The position numbers and the translations under genes were made by a program. Shown here piece by piece: positions 43,666-52,234 of a stretch of 64,000 bases of DNA. Each line of letters opens with the position of its first letter. The stretch's first letter is position 1. Source of the DNA: Solimonas_A sp052035235 (lineage in GTDB: Bacteria > Pseudomonadota > Gammaproteobacteria > Nevskiales > Nevskiaceae); contig JBPOHT010000006.1 in NCBI GenBank assembly GCA_052035235.1, forward strand, positions 1 through 64,000, in the 5' to 3' direction. A model generated the notes under the pieces. The model was not told the origin of the DNA, did no database searches, and was given only the letters and a program-made list of their open reading frames with translations.

Positions 43666-44967
43666 ATGCAGCCTCAGCACCTTAGCGAAGTCAGTTTCGA
43701 GTCCCTTCCCCTGCACCCCCTGCTCAAGGCGGGGCTGGTCAAATTGGGCTATACGCACTGCACCCCGATCCAGGCGCAGACCCTGCCCATGGCCCTGGAA
43801 GGCGCCGATCTGGCCGGCCAGGCCCAGACCGGCACCGGCAAGTCGGCGGCCTTCCTGCTGGCCGCCATGAACCAGCTGCTGACCAAGCCCCGCCGCGAGG
43901 GGGCCGACCCCGGCCAGCCGCGCGCGCTGATGATGGCCCCCACCCGCGAACTGGCCATCCAGATCCTCAAGGACGCCGAGCAGCTGGGCGCCGAGAGCGG
44001 ACTGCGCATGGTGGTCTGCTACGGCGGCGCCGGGTACGAGACCCAGCGCAGCGCTATCGAGAACGGCATCGACATCCTGATCGGCACCCCCGGGCGCCTG
44101 ATCGACTACTACAAGCAGGGCACCTACAAGCTCGACCAGATCGAGGTCCTGGTGCTGGACGAGGCCGACCGCATGTTCGATCTCGGCTTCATCGCCGACA
44201 TCCGCTACATGCTGCGCAAGCTGCCGCCGGCCGACCAGCGCCGCAACTACCTGTTCTCGGCCACCTTGTCCCAGCGCGTACTGGAGCTTGCCTACGAGCA
44301 CATGAACTCGCCCAAGAAGGTCGAGATCGAGCCCGAGCAGGTCACCGCCGAGCGCGTGCGCCAGGGCCTGATCCACGTCGCCAACGACGAAAAGCTGGCC
44401 ATGCTGGTGGGCCTGCTGCGCCATCACGACCCCTTCCGTACCCTGGTGTTCATCAACACCAAGCGCGGCGCCGAGGAGGTGGAGGCTGCCCTCAAGCTCA
44501 ACGGCTTCGAGGCCGCCACCCTGTCCGGCGACGTCGCCCAGACCAAGCGCATCAAGCTGCTGGACGATTTCAAGGAAGGCCGCCTGCCGATCCTGGTCGC
44601 CACCGACGTGGCCGCCCGCGGCCTGCACATCCCGGGCGTTTCGCACGTCATCAACTTCGACCTGCCGCAGGACCCGGAGGACTACGTCCACCGCATCGGC
44701 CGCACCGCGCGCGCCGGCGCCACCGGCGACGCCATCTCCTTCTGCTGCGAGACCTGGGTCTACTCCCTGCCGCCGATCGAGAAGTACATCGGCGCCAAGA
44801 TCCCACTGATGCCGGAAGCGCACGACTGGCTGGCGACCGACTTCGTCGCCCCGCCGCGCCAGCCGCGCCGCCACCACAGCGGCAGGCCGGGTGGCCGGCC
44901 GGGCGGTGGGCGCCCCGGAGGCGGCCGCCCCGGGGGTGGCCGCGGTGGCCCTGGTCGGCGCCGCTGA
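43666..44967 (+). CDS. rhlB: DEAD-box ATP-dependent RNA helicase RhlB
   Basis: A 433-residue helicase: CTPIQAQTLP (Q motif), AQTGTGKSAAF (I), APTRELA (Ia), DEAD (VLDEADRMFDLGF), SAT (FSATLSQR), and the RecA2 motifs ATDVAARGLHIPGV and HRIGRTARAG. Alignment in mind with E. coli RhlB is close, including HLTEQKF-like start and DVAQKKR-like DVAQTKR. RhlB works in the RNA degradosome. The C-terminus is an Arg/Gly/Pro-rich tail (GRPGGRPGGGRPGG...), likely RNA-binding. Divergent from trxA-rho. Confidence 0.93.
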   Translation: MQPQHLSEVSFESLPLHPLLKAGLVKLGYTHCTPIQAQTLPMALEGADLAGQAQTGTGKSAAFLLAAMNQLLTKPRREGADPGQPRALMMAPTRELAIQILKDAEQLGAESGLRMVVCYGGAGYETQRSAIENGIDILIGTPGRLIDYYKQGTYKLDQIEVLVLDEADRMFDLGFIADIRYMLRKLPPADQRRNYLFSATLSQRVLELAYEHMNSPKKVEIEPEQVTAERVRQGLIHVANDEKLAMLVGLLRHHDPFRTLVFINTKRGAEEVEAALKLNGFEAATLSGDVAQTKRIKLLDDFKEGRLPILVATDVAARGLHIPGVSHVINFDLPQDPEDYVHRIGRTARAGATGDAISFCCETWVYSLPPIEKYIGAKIPLMPEAHDWLATDFVAPPRQPRRHHSGRPGGRPGGGRPGGGRPGGGRGGPGRRR

Positions 44968-45069
44968 ACCGCCTGTCAGAATTGGTTTAAAACATCTTCA
45001 CAAGTCGTTGCCGTTGATATATTTTCCGTCCTTGAACGGACGGATGCCGCCAACGGCGACGGGGCTTAG

Positions 45070-46248
45070 ATGAAGAAAACCAAGACAGGCGGGTTGCTCG
45101 CTGGCTGGCGCCAGCTGATGCTGGCTCTTGCCCTGGCGGGCCTGGCCGCCGGCGTCACCCCCGCCATGGCCGCCACCCCGGCCAAGGACAAGGCGGCCAA
45201 GACCAGTAGCGCCGGCGCCAAGAAGGACGCCCCGGCCGCCAAGAACAAGGTCACCACCAAGCGCAAGACCACGGTCAAGAAGAAGGCCACGGCCAAGCCG
45301 AAGTCCAAGTCCGCGAACAAGAAGCGCGTTTCGCGCAAGACCACCACCAAGCGCTCGGTACGCCGCGCCGTGGCCGTGGCGCCGGCCATCCCGACGATGG
45401 GCCAGGCCATGGGCCTGCACCACACCCGCGACGAGTTGAACCTGGGCTCCAGCGTGGCCATGGTGGTGGACCAGCGCACGCACGAGGTGCTGTTCTCCAA
45501 GAACCCCAACGCCGTGCTGCCGATCGCCTCGATCACCAAGCTGATGACCGCGCTGGTGGTGATGGAAGCACGCCTGCCGCTGGACGAGATCCTGACCATC
45601 ACCAGCCAGGACATCGACACCGAGAAGAATAGCCACTCACGCCTGCGCGTGGGCGCCGAGCTGAGCCGCGAAGACCTGCTGCTGCTGGCACTGATGTCCT
45701 CGGAGAACCGCGCCGCCTCCGCCCTGGGCCGCAACTATCCCGGCGGCATCACCGCTTTCGTCAGCGCCATGAACCGCAAGGCGCGCGAACTGGGCATGCG
45801 CGACTCGCGCTTCGTCGACTCCTCGGGCCTGTCGAGCTCCAACGTCTCCAGCGCCAACGACCTGGTGCGCATGGTCGGCGCCGCCTACCGCGACCCGCTG
45901 ATCCGCCGCTTCTCGACGCAGTCCGAGCACACCGTGGCGATGGGCCGGCAGAACATGCAGTTCGTCAGCAGCAACCGCCTGGTGCGCTACCGCGGCGACG
46001 ACTGGCAGATCGGCCTGCAGAAGACCGGCTACATCAGCGAAGCCGGACGCTGCCTGGTGATGCAGGCGCGCATCCAGGATCGCCCGGTGATCATGGTGTT
46101 CCTCGATTCGAACGGCAAACTCACCCGCTTCGCCGATGCGCAGCGCGTGCGCACCTGGCTGGAATCGCGCCCGCACGAGCAGATCGCCAGCCCCTCGCAG
46201 GGCGGCCTGGTGCCGACCTCGGTGCCGCCGGCGCCGAGCACGATGTAG
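45070..46248 (+). CDS. pbpG: D-alanyl-D-alanine endopeptidase (PBP7 type)
   Basis: A 392-residue periplasmic peptidoglycan endopeptidase. The signal peptide ends near TPAMAA. Residues 37-105 are an extremely Lys/Ala/Thr-rich, histone-like stretch not seen in E. coli PbpG. The catalytic domain has SITK (SxxK), SEN (SxN: LMSSENRAAS) and KTG (LQKTGYISEAG). Family members cut D-Ala-mDAP cross-links. Single gene with its own likely promoter region (tatatttt at 45017-45024) and a strong terminator after it. Confidence 0.92.
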   Translation: MKKTKTGGLLAGWRQLMLALALAGLAAGVTPAMAATPAKDKAAKTSSAGAKKDAPAAKNKVTTKRKTTVKKKATAKPKSKSANKKRVSRKTTTKRSVRRAVAVAPAIPTMGQAMGLHHTRDELNLGSSVAMVVDQRTHEVLFSKNPNAVLPIASITKLMTALVVMEARLPLDEILTITSQDIDTEKNSHSRLRVGAELSREDLLLLALMSSENRAASALGRNYPGGITAFVSAMNRKARELGMRDSRFVDSSGLSSSNVSSANDLVRMVGAAYRDPLIRRFSTQSEHTVAMGRQNMQFVSSNRLVRYRGDDWQIGLQKTGYISEAGRCLVMQARIQDRPVIMVFLDSNGKLTRFADAQRVRTWLESRPHEQIASPSQGGLVPTSVPPAPSTM

Positions 46249-46266
46249 GTCAGCAGCAAGAGACAC

Positions 46267-46294
46267 GAAAAGGCCCGCCATGCGGGCCTTTTTC
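46267..46294. terminator. Bidirectional Rho-independent terminator
   Basis: aaggcccgc and gcgggcctt pair around cat, with tttttc on the plus side and ttttc on the minus side. It serves pbpG and can serve the converging yrfG. Confidence 0.9.
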
Positions 46295-46311
46295 TTTGCT
46301 GCCGACCGGCC

Positions 46312-46334
46312 TGTAGCCCGGATGAAATCCGGGA
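46312..46334. repeat. REP-like hairpin (tagcccgg family)
   Basis: tagcccggatgaaatccggg is a short palindrome (cccggat/atccggg) that recurs in many proteobacterial intergenic regions; a variant is at 41319. Confidence 0.6.
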
Positions 46335-46384
46335 CCACCTGCACCGTGCGTCTCCTGGACTGCGTCCGGGCGACCTGCCCCGTC

Positions 46385-47059
46385 TCAGCGCGGAATCAGC
46401 TGCTCGATGCGGTCCGCCGCCGGATGCCAGTCGAAATCGGCACGGCTCGGCTGCGTGGAATCGGGATGCCGCAGGCCCACCACCTGGCCCACGCCGAAGC
46501 GACGCGCCGCCTGCAGCACCGGCAGGCTGTCATCCACGAACATCGCCCGCTCAGGCTCGAAGGGCTTGTCGGCCAGGAAGCGCTGCCAGAACAGCGGATC
46601 CTCCTTGGGCGCCCCATAGTCGTGGGAGCTGACGATGTGATGGAAGTAGTGCCCCAGGCCGGTCTCTTCCATCTTCAGCGTCCAGCTGTCGCGATGGGCA
46701 TTGGTCGCCAGCCACAGCTGGCGGCCGGAGTCGCGCACGTGCCGCAGGAAGTCCTCGGCGCCTTCCAGCGCCCGGATGTGCTGGCGGATCTCGCGCTTCA
46801 GCCCCGCCACGTCCAGGCCGGTGATGCCGCTCCAGTAGTCCGTGCAATACCAGGGCAGCGTGTGCTGCACCTCGACGAAGCGCGGCAGCAGTTCGGCCCG
46901 CGCATCTTCCAGGCTCAGCCCCCGGGCCCAGGCATAGCGCTCCGGAATCAGCTCGCGCCAGAAGTAGTTGTCGTAGGCCAGGTCCAGGATCGTGCCATCC
47001 ATGTCCAGGATGACCCAATCGGCCCGCGACCAGTCCACTTGAAGGAGGTTCTCGCTCAT
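46385..47059 (-). CDS. yrfG: GMP/IMP nucleotidase YrfG (HAD family)
   Basis: A 224-residue HAD phosphatase: motif I DMDGTILDL, motif II LATNAH, motif III/IV KEDPLFWQRF and FVDDSLPVLQAA. The phrase LAYDNYFWRELIPERYA and VQHTLPWYCTDYWS match E. coli YrfG, which dephosphorylates purine nucleotides. The start has gaaggagg upstream. It is divergent from cysQ with 41 bp between start codons. Confidence 0.92.
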   Translation of the reverse strand: MSENLLQVDWSRADWVILDMDGTILDLAYDNYFWRELIPERYAWARGLSLEDARAELLPRFVEVQHTLPWYCTDYWSGITGLDVAGLKREIRQHIRALEGAEDFLRHVRDSGRQLWLATNAHRDSWTLKMEETGLGHYFHHIVSSHDYGAPKEDPLFWQRFLADKPFEPERAMFVDDSLPVLQAARRFGVGQVVGLRHPDSTQPSRADFDWHPAADRIEQLIPR

Positions 47060-47100
47060 CAGGGGCTTATGATACCCGCCTGATTCCTAGGAGGCGTCAC

Positions 47101-47901
47101 GTGAAGGTATCGCAGGAAACCCTGGACCAGGTGTTGGCCATCGCTCTCGGGGCCGGAGAGAAGATCCTGACCGTCTACGAGTCGGATATCGCCGTCACCA
47201 CCAAGGACGACGACTCGCCGCTGACCCAGGCCGATCTCGCCGCGCACCATCACATCGTCGCCGGCCTCAAGGCGCTGGCGCCGGACATCCCGGTGCTGTC
47301 TGAGGAAGACGCCGACATCCCCTACGAAACGCGTCGCCAGTGGTCACGCTACTGGCTGGTGGATCCGCTCGACGGCACCAAGGAATTCATCAAGCGCAAT
47401 GGCGAGTTCACCGTGAATATCGCCCTGGTCGACAACGGCGTGGCGGTGCTGGGCGTGGTGCACGGCCCGGTGCTGAAGACCAGCTGGATCGCCGCGCAGG
47501 GCCTCGGGGCCTGGCGCCTGGAAAACGGCCAGAAGACCGCCATCCGCACCCGCAAGTCGCCGGCCCGCCCGGCCTTGGTGGTCAGCAAGTCGCACCGTGA
47601 CGCCGCGCTGGAGGCTTTCCTGGAAAAGATGCCGGAGCACGACGCCGTCAGCCGCGGCTCCTCGCTGAAGTTCTGCCTGGTGGCCGACGGTGTGGCCGAC
47701 CTCTATCCGCGCACCGGCCCGACCAGCGAATGGGACACCGCCGCCGGCCAGTGCGTGGCCGAACAGGCTGGCGCCCAGGTGCTGGTCATGCCGGGCCTGC
47801 AGCCCCTGCGCTACAACCAGAAGGAATCGCTGCTGAACCCGCTGTTCGCGGTGATCGGCGACCCGTCCGCCGGCTGGGCAGATCGCCTGCCCAAGGCATA
47901 G
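47101..47901 (+). CDS. cysQ: 3'(2'),5'-bisphosphate nucleotidase CysQ
   Basis: A 266-residue Mg-dependent phosphatase that removes PAP formed in sulfate assimilation. The inositol-monophosphatase-family motifs are DSPLTQADLAAHH, LSEEDADIPYETR, VDPLDGTKEFIKRNGEFTVNIALV and SEWDTAAGQCVAEQAG. The start codon is GTG at 47101 with an ideal aggagg 6 bp upstream. Confidence 0.95.
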   Translation: MKVSQETLDQVLAIALGAGEKILTVYESDIAVTTKDDDSPLTQADLAAHHHIVAGLKALAPDIPVLSEEDADIPYETRRQWSRYWLVDPLDGTKEFIKRNGEFTVNIALVDNGVAVLGVVHGPVLKTSWIAAQGLGAWRLENGQKTAIRTRKSPARPALVVSKSHRDAALEAFLEKMPEHDAVSRGSSLKFCLVADGVADLYPRTGPTSEWDTAAGQCVAEQAGAQVLVMPGLQPLRYNQKESLLNPLFAVIGDPSAGWADRLPKA

Positions 47902-47918
47902 AAACTACTCTCTCCGGT

Positions 47919-48096
47919 CCGTTCGTGCTGAGCCTGTCGAAGCATGAACGGGCCCATGCCGAGGGTCGATCAAGCATAACCGTCACTCCGGCGAAAGCCG
48001 GAGTCCAGTCCCCCTGAGACCAACCCGGCAGGCATCAGGGCGCAGATGGGCCTGCACGGATATCCGGGACTGGATGCCGGTTTTCGCCGGCATGAC
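47919..48096. repeat. Cluster of REP-like palindromes after cysQ
   Basis: Three elements in 180 bp: the cgttcgtgctgagcctgtcg type at 47919-47952, the gtcactccggcgaaagccgg type at 47982-48008, and an opposed copy (ctggatgccggttttcgccg) at 48070-48096. The last two form a divergent pair (BIME-like) between converging cysQ and mtnC. Confidence 0.75.
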
Positions 48097-48105
48097 GAGG
48101 TTTCC

Positions 48106-48777
48106 TTACACCGAGACGTCGGTGAGCTTACCCACCTGCGGGTGAGCCGCCGGCTTGGTACGCTCGTCGCGCAGCAGCTGGCAGGTCTTCATGCCCGCGG
48201 CCTGCGCTGCATCCAGCTCTTCGCCGATGTCGGACAGGAACAGCACCTGATCGCCCGGCAGGCCGATGTGCTTGAGGATGTTGCGGTAGGACGCCGCCTC
48301 ACGCTTGCCGCCGATGCGCGTGTCGAAATAACCCGAGAACAGCGGCGTCAGGTCGCCCGCGTCGCTGTAGCCGAAGATCAGGCGCTGCGCCTCCTCGGAG
48401 CCCGAGGAGTAGACGTAGAGCTTGCGCCCCTCGCCCTGCCAGCGGCGCAGCGCTTCCGGCGTATCCGGGTAGACGTGGCCCTTGAGCTCGCCGGCCTCGT
48501 AGCCCTGGCGCCAGATCATGCCCTGCAGGGCCTTCAGCGGCGTGTACTTGCGGTCTTCCGCGATCCACTGCTCCAGTACGTCCGCCGCCTCGTCCAGCGA
48601 CAGGTCACGGTTTGCCTGGCGCTCCACCTCGGCCAGCTCTCGCTGCACCGCGTCGTTGCCGGCTTGCGCGCGCAGGAAGGCACGCATGTGCTGCCGGGCG
48701 TAGGGAAACAGCGATTGATGCACGAAGTCGATCGAAGAGGTGGTGCCTTCGATGTCGGTAACGATTGCCTTGATCAT
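48106..48777 (-). CDS. mtnC: Enolase-phosphatase E1 (methionine salvage)
   Basis: A 223-residue HAD enzyme that enolises and dephosphorylates 2,3-diketo-5-methylthiopentyl-1-phosphate to acireductone. The start IKAIVTDIEGTTSSIDFVHQSLFPYARQ and the later VYSSGSEEAQRLIFGYS and FLSDIGEELDAAQAAGM are diagnostic. ATG 48777 is used; the open frame further upstream runs through a repeat. Last gene of mtnB-mtnD-mtnC, separated from mtnD by a REP-like pair. Product goes to MtnD. Confidence 0.95.
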   Translation of the reverse strand: MIKAIVTDIEGTTSSIDFVHQSLFPYARQHMRAFLRAQAGNDAVQRELAEVERQANRDLSLDEAADVLEQWIAEDRKYTPLKALQGMIWRQGYEAGELKGHVYPDTPEALRRWQGEGRKLYVYSSGSEEAQRLIFGYSDAGDLTPLFSGYFDTRIGGKREAASYRNILKHIGLPGDQVLFLSDIGEELDAAQAAGMKTCQLLRDERTKPAAHPQVGKLTDVSV

Positions 48778-48790
48778 GGTTGCGTCTTCT

Positions 48791-48911
48791 TCTCCCTCTC
48801 CCGCTGGCGGGAGAGGGCTGGGGTGAGGGTGGTGCTCTCCGTGAGTAGCGAGGTGCGTAACCGCCAACGCACCACCCTCACCCTACCCCTCTCCCGCCAG
48901 CAGGAGAGGGA
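48791..48911. repeat. Large inverted repeat between mtnD and mtnC
   Basis: Two opposed copies of the ccctcaccct/ctctcccgcc element (48791-48834 and 48870-48911), each with its own hairpin (ctctcccgctggcgggagag on the left). In RNA the copies could pair over about 40 bases, interrupting or processing the mtnBDC message. Confidence 0.75.
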
Positions 48912-48930
48912 ATCGAGAGACAGCGGCGGC

Positions 48931-49482
48931 CTACGCTGCGCGTTCGAAGCGCGGGAAGCGATCCGCGATGGTGTCGCCGGTGAACTTGCCGACCCAGCCT
49001 TCCGAAATACGGAAGAAGCGGATCGCCTTGAAGAAGGGCTTCGGGCCCATGTCGAACCAGTGCGTGGTGTTGGCCGGCAGGTTGATCAGGTCGCCGCGGG
49101 TGCATTCGGTCATGTACACCTTGCCGCCGGAGCGGATGTAGAACATGCCGGAGCCGTCGACGAAGAAGCGGGTCTCGAAATCGTCGTGCGTGTGCTCGGC
49201 CAGGAACTTGCCGCGCGCGGCCTCGGCCTGCGGGTTCTCCGGGTGCATCGCCACCACGTCGATGGTGACGAAGCCGTACTTCTTGTTGAGCTTCTCGATC
49301 GCGTCCTGGTAGGCGGCGATCACTTCCTCGGCGCCGTCTTCCGGCTTCAGCGGCTTGGAGGCGTCCCAGCGCTCGAACTCCACGCCGATGCCGGCCAGGG
49401 CATCGCGGATATCCTCGAAACGCGTCAGCGTCTGCAGCGGCTGCTGTGCATCGCTGTCGGCGTAGATCGTCAGGGTGGTCAT
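48931..49482 (-). CDS. mtnD: Acireductone dioxygenase
   Basis: A 183-residue cupin enzyme. The metal-binding motif EHTHDDFETRFF supplies two His and a Glu; a further His lies in TTHWFDMG. The start MTTLTIYADSDA with gaggagaagtacc upstream is convincing. Depending on metal (Fe or Ni) the enzyme gives the methionine precursor keto acid or an off-pathway product. Lies 11 bp after mtnB. Confidence 0.95.
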   Translation of the reverse strand: MTTLTIYADSDAQQPLQTLTRFEDIRDALAGIGVEFERWDASKPLKPEDGAEEVIAAYQDAIEKLNKKYGFVTIDVVAMHPENPQAEAARGKFLAEHTHDDFETRFFVDGSGMFYIRSGGKVYMTECTRGDLINLPANTTHWFDMGPKPFFKAIRFFRISEGWVGKFTGDTIADRFPRFERAA

Positions 49483-49493
49483 GGTACTTCTCC

Positions 49494-50111
49494 TCACTTC
49501 AGGAGCTGCGACCGCAGCTCGCACTCGAACATGAATTCCAGGGCCTCGACGCGCCAGCGCGCCTCGGCCACCGTGGCACCCCAGGCATACAGGCCGTGGC
49601 CGGCAATGACATAGGCCGGCGTGGCCGGATCCTGCTTCATATGGGCATCCACGCGCGCCGCAAGCCGGGCGATGTCCTGGTCATTCTCGAACACCGGCAC
49701 TTCGACAGCGGCATCGTGCGTCTTGATCCCCGGCAGCAGCTTGAGCAGCTCATAGCCGGCCAGCCGGATGCGCTCGAAACGGCGCGATAGCAGGGTATTG
49801 GCCACCGAATGGGTATGCAGCGCCCCGCCGATGGCCGGGTCGTGCCGGTACAGCTGGCAGTGCAGCAGGGTCTCGTAGGAGGCCTTGCGGCTGCTGCCGA
49901 TCGGCTGGCCTGCCAGGTCCGCCACCAGGAAATCGGCCTCGGTCAGCTCGCCCTTGTGGCAGCCGGAGGCGGTGATCAGCATGCGCTCGGGCCCCAGGCG
50001 GCCCGAGAAGTTGCCGCCGGTGGCCGGAACCCAGCCGCGGGCGTGGAACAGCTGGCCGGCGCCGATCATGGCGCGGCTCAGCTCGGGGACGACTTGGGTA
50101 TTTTCGGTCAT
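49494..50111 (-). CDS. mtnB: Methylthioribulose-1-phosphate dehydratase
   Basis: A 205-residue class II aldolase-like zinc enzyme: RGWVPATGGNFSGRL at the start, GALHTHSVANTLLS with metal histidines, and AYVIAGHGLYAWGATVAEA at the end. It dehydrates methylthioribulose-1-phosphate for MtnC. ATG 50111 chosen; a GTG four codons earlier exists. First gene of the operon; mtnA and mtnN/mtnP are not in the window. Confidence 0.94.
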   Translation of the reverse strand: MTENTQVVPELSRAMIGAGQLFHARGWVPATGGNFSGRLGPERMLITASGCHKGELTEADFLVADLAGQPIGSSRKASYETLLHCQLYRHDPAIGGALHTHSVANTLLSRRFERIRLAGYELLKLLPGIKTHDAAVEVPVFENDQDIARLAARVDAHMKQDPATPAYVIAGHGLYAWGATVAEARWRVEALEFMFECELRSQLLK

Positions 50112-50177
50112 GGGATCGCGCACTTTAAGGCATGGCGTGTGACAGCTGTTAGCGCACCGGCGGCTTTGGCCGCACTA

Positions 50178-50367
50178 GGGCCTGCCATCCCTTCCCCGGT
50201 CGTTGCGATGCCCCCGTATTTGCCGCCAGGCACGGCGCGCGGAGGGAGCTTGGTGGTTCCAAGTAACCGACGACCAACACCGCATGGCGGCAAATACGGG
50301 GGCACCCGGAGGGCGGGACCGTTTTGGCGCAGGGCGTCGCAGCGACCGGGGAAGGGATGACAGGCCC
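50178..50367. repeat. Nested large inverted repeat between mtnB and mgtE
   Basis: Outer arms 50178-50213 and 50332-50367 pair over 36 bases with three mismatches. Inner arms 50209-50228 (tgcccccgtatttgccgcca) and 50285-50304 pair perfectly over 20 bases. The centre (50229-50284) has a small cttgg/ccaag hairpin. No open frame fills it. The structure begins 10 bp after the mgtE stop. It may be a MITE-like remnant or an unusually long terminator. Confidence 0.8.
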
Positions 50368-50376
50368 TCGGGCCGT

Positions 50377-51858
50377 TCAGACCAGGAACATCGCCGCCAG
50401 GCCCAGGAAAATGAAGAAGCCCATGCTGTCGGTAGTAGCCGTCAGGATGATGCTGGAGCCCATCGCCGGGTCGCGGCCCAGACGGTGCAGCAGCACCGGC
50501 GCCAGCACACCCACCAGGGCGGCCACGCACATGTTGAGCATCAGGGCCACCGCGATCACCACCGCCAGCGCCAGCTGGTGGTAGAGCAGCAGCGTGGACA
50601 GGGCCAGCACGCCGCCCCAGAGCGCCCCGTTCAGGGCGCTGATCGACAGTTCGCGGCGCAGGATGCGGCGCAGCTGGTCCCCGCTGAGCTGGCCCAGGGC
50701 AAGGCCGCGGATCACCAGGGCGGCCGACTGGTTGCCGGTGTTACCGCCGATGCTGGCGACGATCGGCATCAGTGCCGCCAGGGCCACCAGGGTGGCGATG
50801 ATCGACTCGAAGGCGCCGATCACCCGCGAGGCGAAGAAGGCCGTGGCCAGGTTGATGGCCAGCCAGGGCCAGCGGCGCTTGGCGCTGGCCACCACCGGGG
50901 CAAACAGGTCCTCGTCCTCCTCCGACAGGCCCACCTGGCGCAGGCCTTCTGTCTGGGCCCGCTCGCGGACCTCGTCCAGCACGGCATCCACCGTCACCCG
51001 GCCTACCACCTGCCGGTGCAGGTTCAGCACCGGGGCCGAGATCAGGTCGTACTTCTCGAAGGCCGCTACCGCCTCGCGCGAGGGGTCGTCGGTGTAGAAA
51101 TAGACCGGCCGGGGGTTCATGACCTCCGACACCAGCCCCTCCGGGTCGCCCAGCAGCAGCTTGGCCAGCGGCAGCAGGCCGCGCAGCTGGTTGCCGCGGT
51201 CCACCACGAACAGCTGGTTGGTATGCGCCGGCAGCAGCTTGCGCCGCCGCAGCAGGCGCTGCACCGCCTCCAGGGTGGTGTCCTCGCGCACCGCGATGAA
51301 GTCCAGGTCCATCATCGAACCTGCCGTGCCCTCCGGGAACGAGAGCATCGAGCGCACCTCGGCTTGGTCGGCGCTGTCCAGGCGCTCCAGCACCTGCTGG
51401 CGGGCCTCCTCGGGCAGGGAGGAAACCAGGTCCGCCAGGTCGTCGGTGTCCAGTGAACCGGCCAGGGCCACCACTTCCTCGGGCGGCATGTTCAGCACCA
51501 GCGCCCGGCGCACCGTGTCCGAGGTCTCCAGCAGCACCGCCCCGCGCCGCGCCGGCCGCACCAGCGTCCAGGCCAGGTCCCGCGCCTCCGGCGCCAGGGC
51601 CTCCAGCACGAAGGCGATGTCCGCCGGGTGGAAATGCGACAGGCGCTGCTCGAGGGCCGTCTGGTGCTGGCGCGCCACCAGTTGCGCCACCACATCGCTG
51701 TTGCGCCCCTCCGAGCGCAGCAGCAGCTCCTTCTCCACCGACTGGCGCGACAGCAGCTGGATCACCTGCGCGCGGGCCTGCTCCAGATGATGATGATGCG
51801 GGCGCGCATCGGCGTCGGCGTCATCGTGGAGATCGGGCGGCGGCAGGTCCGGGGGCAT
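50377..51858 (-). CDS. mgtE: Magnesium transporter MgtE
   Basis: A 493-residue Mg2+ channel. Cytoplasmic N domain (HFHPADIAFVLEALAPEARDLAW...), paired CBS domains (MMDLDFIAVREDTTLEAVQRLLRR and VMNPRPVYFYTDDPSREAVAAFEKYD) and five membrane helices near the C-terminus with the pore signature GGNTGNQSAAL. An N-terminal His/Asp-rich segment (DDADADARPHHHH) is added. By family the CBS and N domains close the pore when Mg2+ is high. The first ATG has little ribosome site. Confidence 0.93.
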   Translation of the reverse strand: MPPDLPPPDLHDDADADARPHHHHLEQARAQVIQLLSRQSVEKELLLRSEGRNSDVVAQLVARQHQTALEQRLSHFHPADIAFVLEALAPEARDLAWTLVRPARRGAVLLETSDTVRRALVLNMPPEEVVALAGSLDTDDLADLVSSLPEEARQQVLERLDSADQAEVRSMLSFPEGTAGSMMDLDFIAVREDTTLEAVQRLLRRRKLLPAHTNQLFVVDRGNQLRGLLPLAKLLLGDPEGLVSEVMNPRPVYFYTDDPSREAVAAFEKYDLISAPVLNLHRQVVGRVTVDAVLDEVRERAQTEGLRQVGLSEEDEDLFAPVVASAKRRWPWLAINLATAFFASRVIGAFESIIATLVALAALMPIVASIGGNTGNQSAALVIRGLALGQLSGDQLRRILRRELSISALNGALWGGVLALSTLLLYHQLALAVVIAVALMLNMCVAALVGVLAPVLLHRLGRDPAMGSSIILTATTDSMGFFIFLGLAAMFLV

Positions 51859-51982
51859 GGGGGAATATTACGGCCAGGGCGTGACGGTTTGGGCTTTTGG
51901 CTGCCGGAAACGGGAACGCCGCCCAGGGGGCGGCGATTGATGGCGGCCTTGAGGCCGCAGAAGCTCGATCCAGAAAACAGTA

Positions 51983-52003
51983 GGGCCGCCTCAAGGGCGG
52001 CCC
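51983..52003 (-). terminator. Terminator of rpmB-rpmG
   Basis: On the minus strand gggccgcc pairs with ggcggccc (loop cttga), followed by tactgtttt. About 58 bp after the rpmG stop. Confidence 0.7.
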
Positions 52004-52013
52004 ACTGGAACAC

Positions 52014-52059
52014 GAAATTTCGCTGCTGGCCGGCTTCGCTTGGCCAGGTGCGAAATTTC
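52014..52059. other. Long hairpin just after rpmG
   Basis: gaaatttcgctgctggcc and ggccaggtgcgaaatttc pair over 18 bases with two mismatches; loop ggcttcgctt. It begins 1 bp after the rpmG stop and may protect the 3' end of the ribosomal-protein message. Confidence 0.7.
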
Positions 52060-52060
52060 T

Positions 52061-52231
52061 TTACTTGATCTTCGCTTCCTTGAAGGCCACGTGCTTGCGA
52101 ACGATCGGGTCGTACTTGTTGAACTCGAACTTGTCCGGCGTGTTCTTGCGGTTCTTCTTGGTCGTGTAGTAGTAGCCGGTGCCAGCGGTGGACACGAGCT
52201 TGACCTTCTCTACTTCTTTTTTCTTCGCCAT
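52061..52231 (-). CDS. rpmG: 50S ribosomal protein L33
   Basis: A 56-residue protein read directly from the DNA: MAKKKEVEKVKLVSTAGTGY at the start, then YYTTKKNRKNTPDKFEFNKY and a basic end. The length and signature are those of L33. It has no cysteines, so it is the zinc-free form. It starts 3 bp after the rpmB stop. Confidence 0.95.
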   Translation of the reverse strand: MAKKKEVEKVKLVSTAGTGYYYTTKKNRKNTPDKFEFNKYDPIVRKHVAFKEAKIK

Positions 52232-52234
52232 GGC

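Noticed and set aside
49483..50376. SAM or other riboswitch ahead of the methionine-salvage operon
   Set aside because: The region upstream of mtnB is filled by a nested inverted repeat and lacks the conserved elements of known SAM riboswitches as far as I can tell.
51859..51980. Mg2+ riboswitch (ykoK or mgtA type) ahead of mgtE
   Set aside because: The 120-bp leader has small GC hairpins only, and I cannot recognise the conserved ykoK core.
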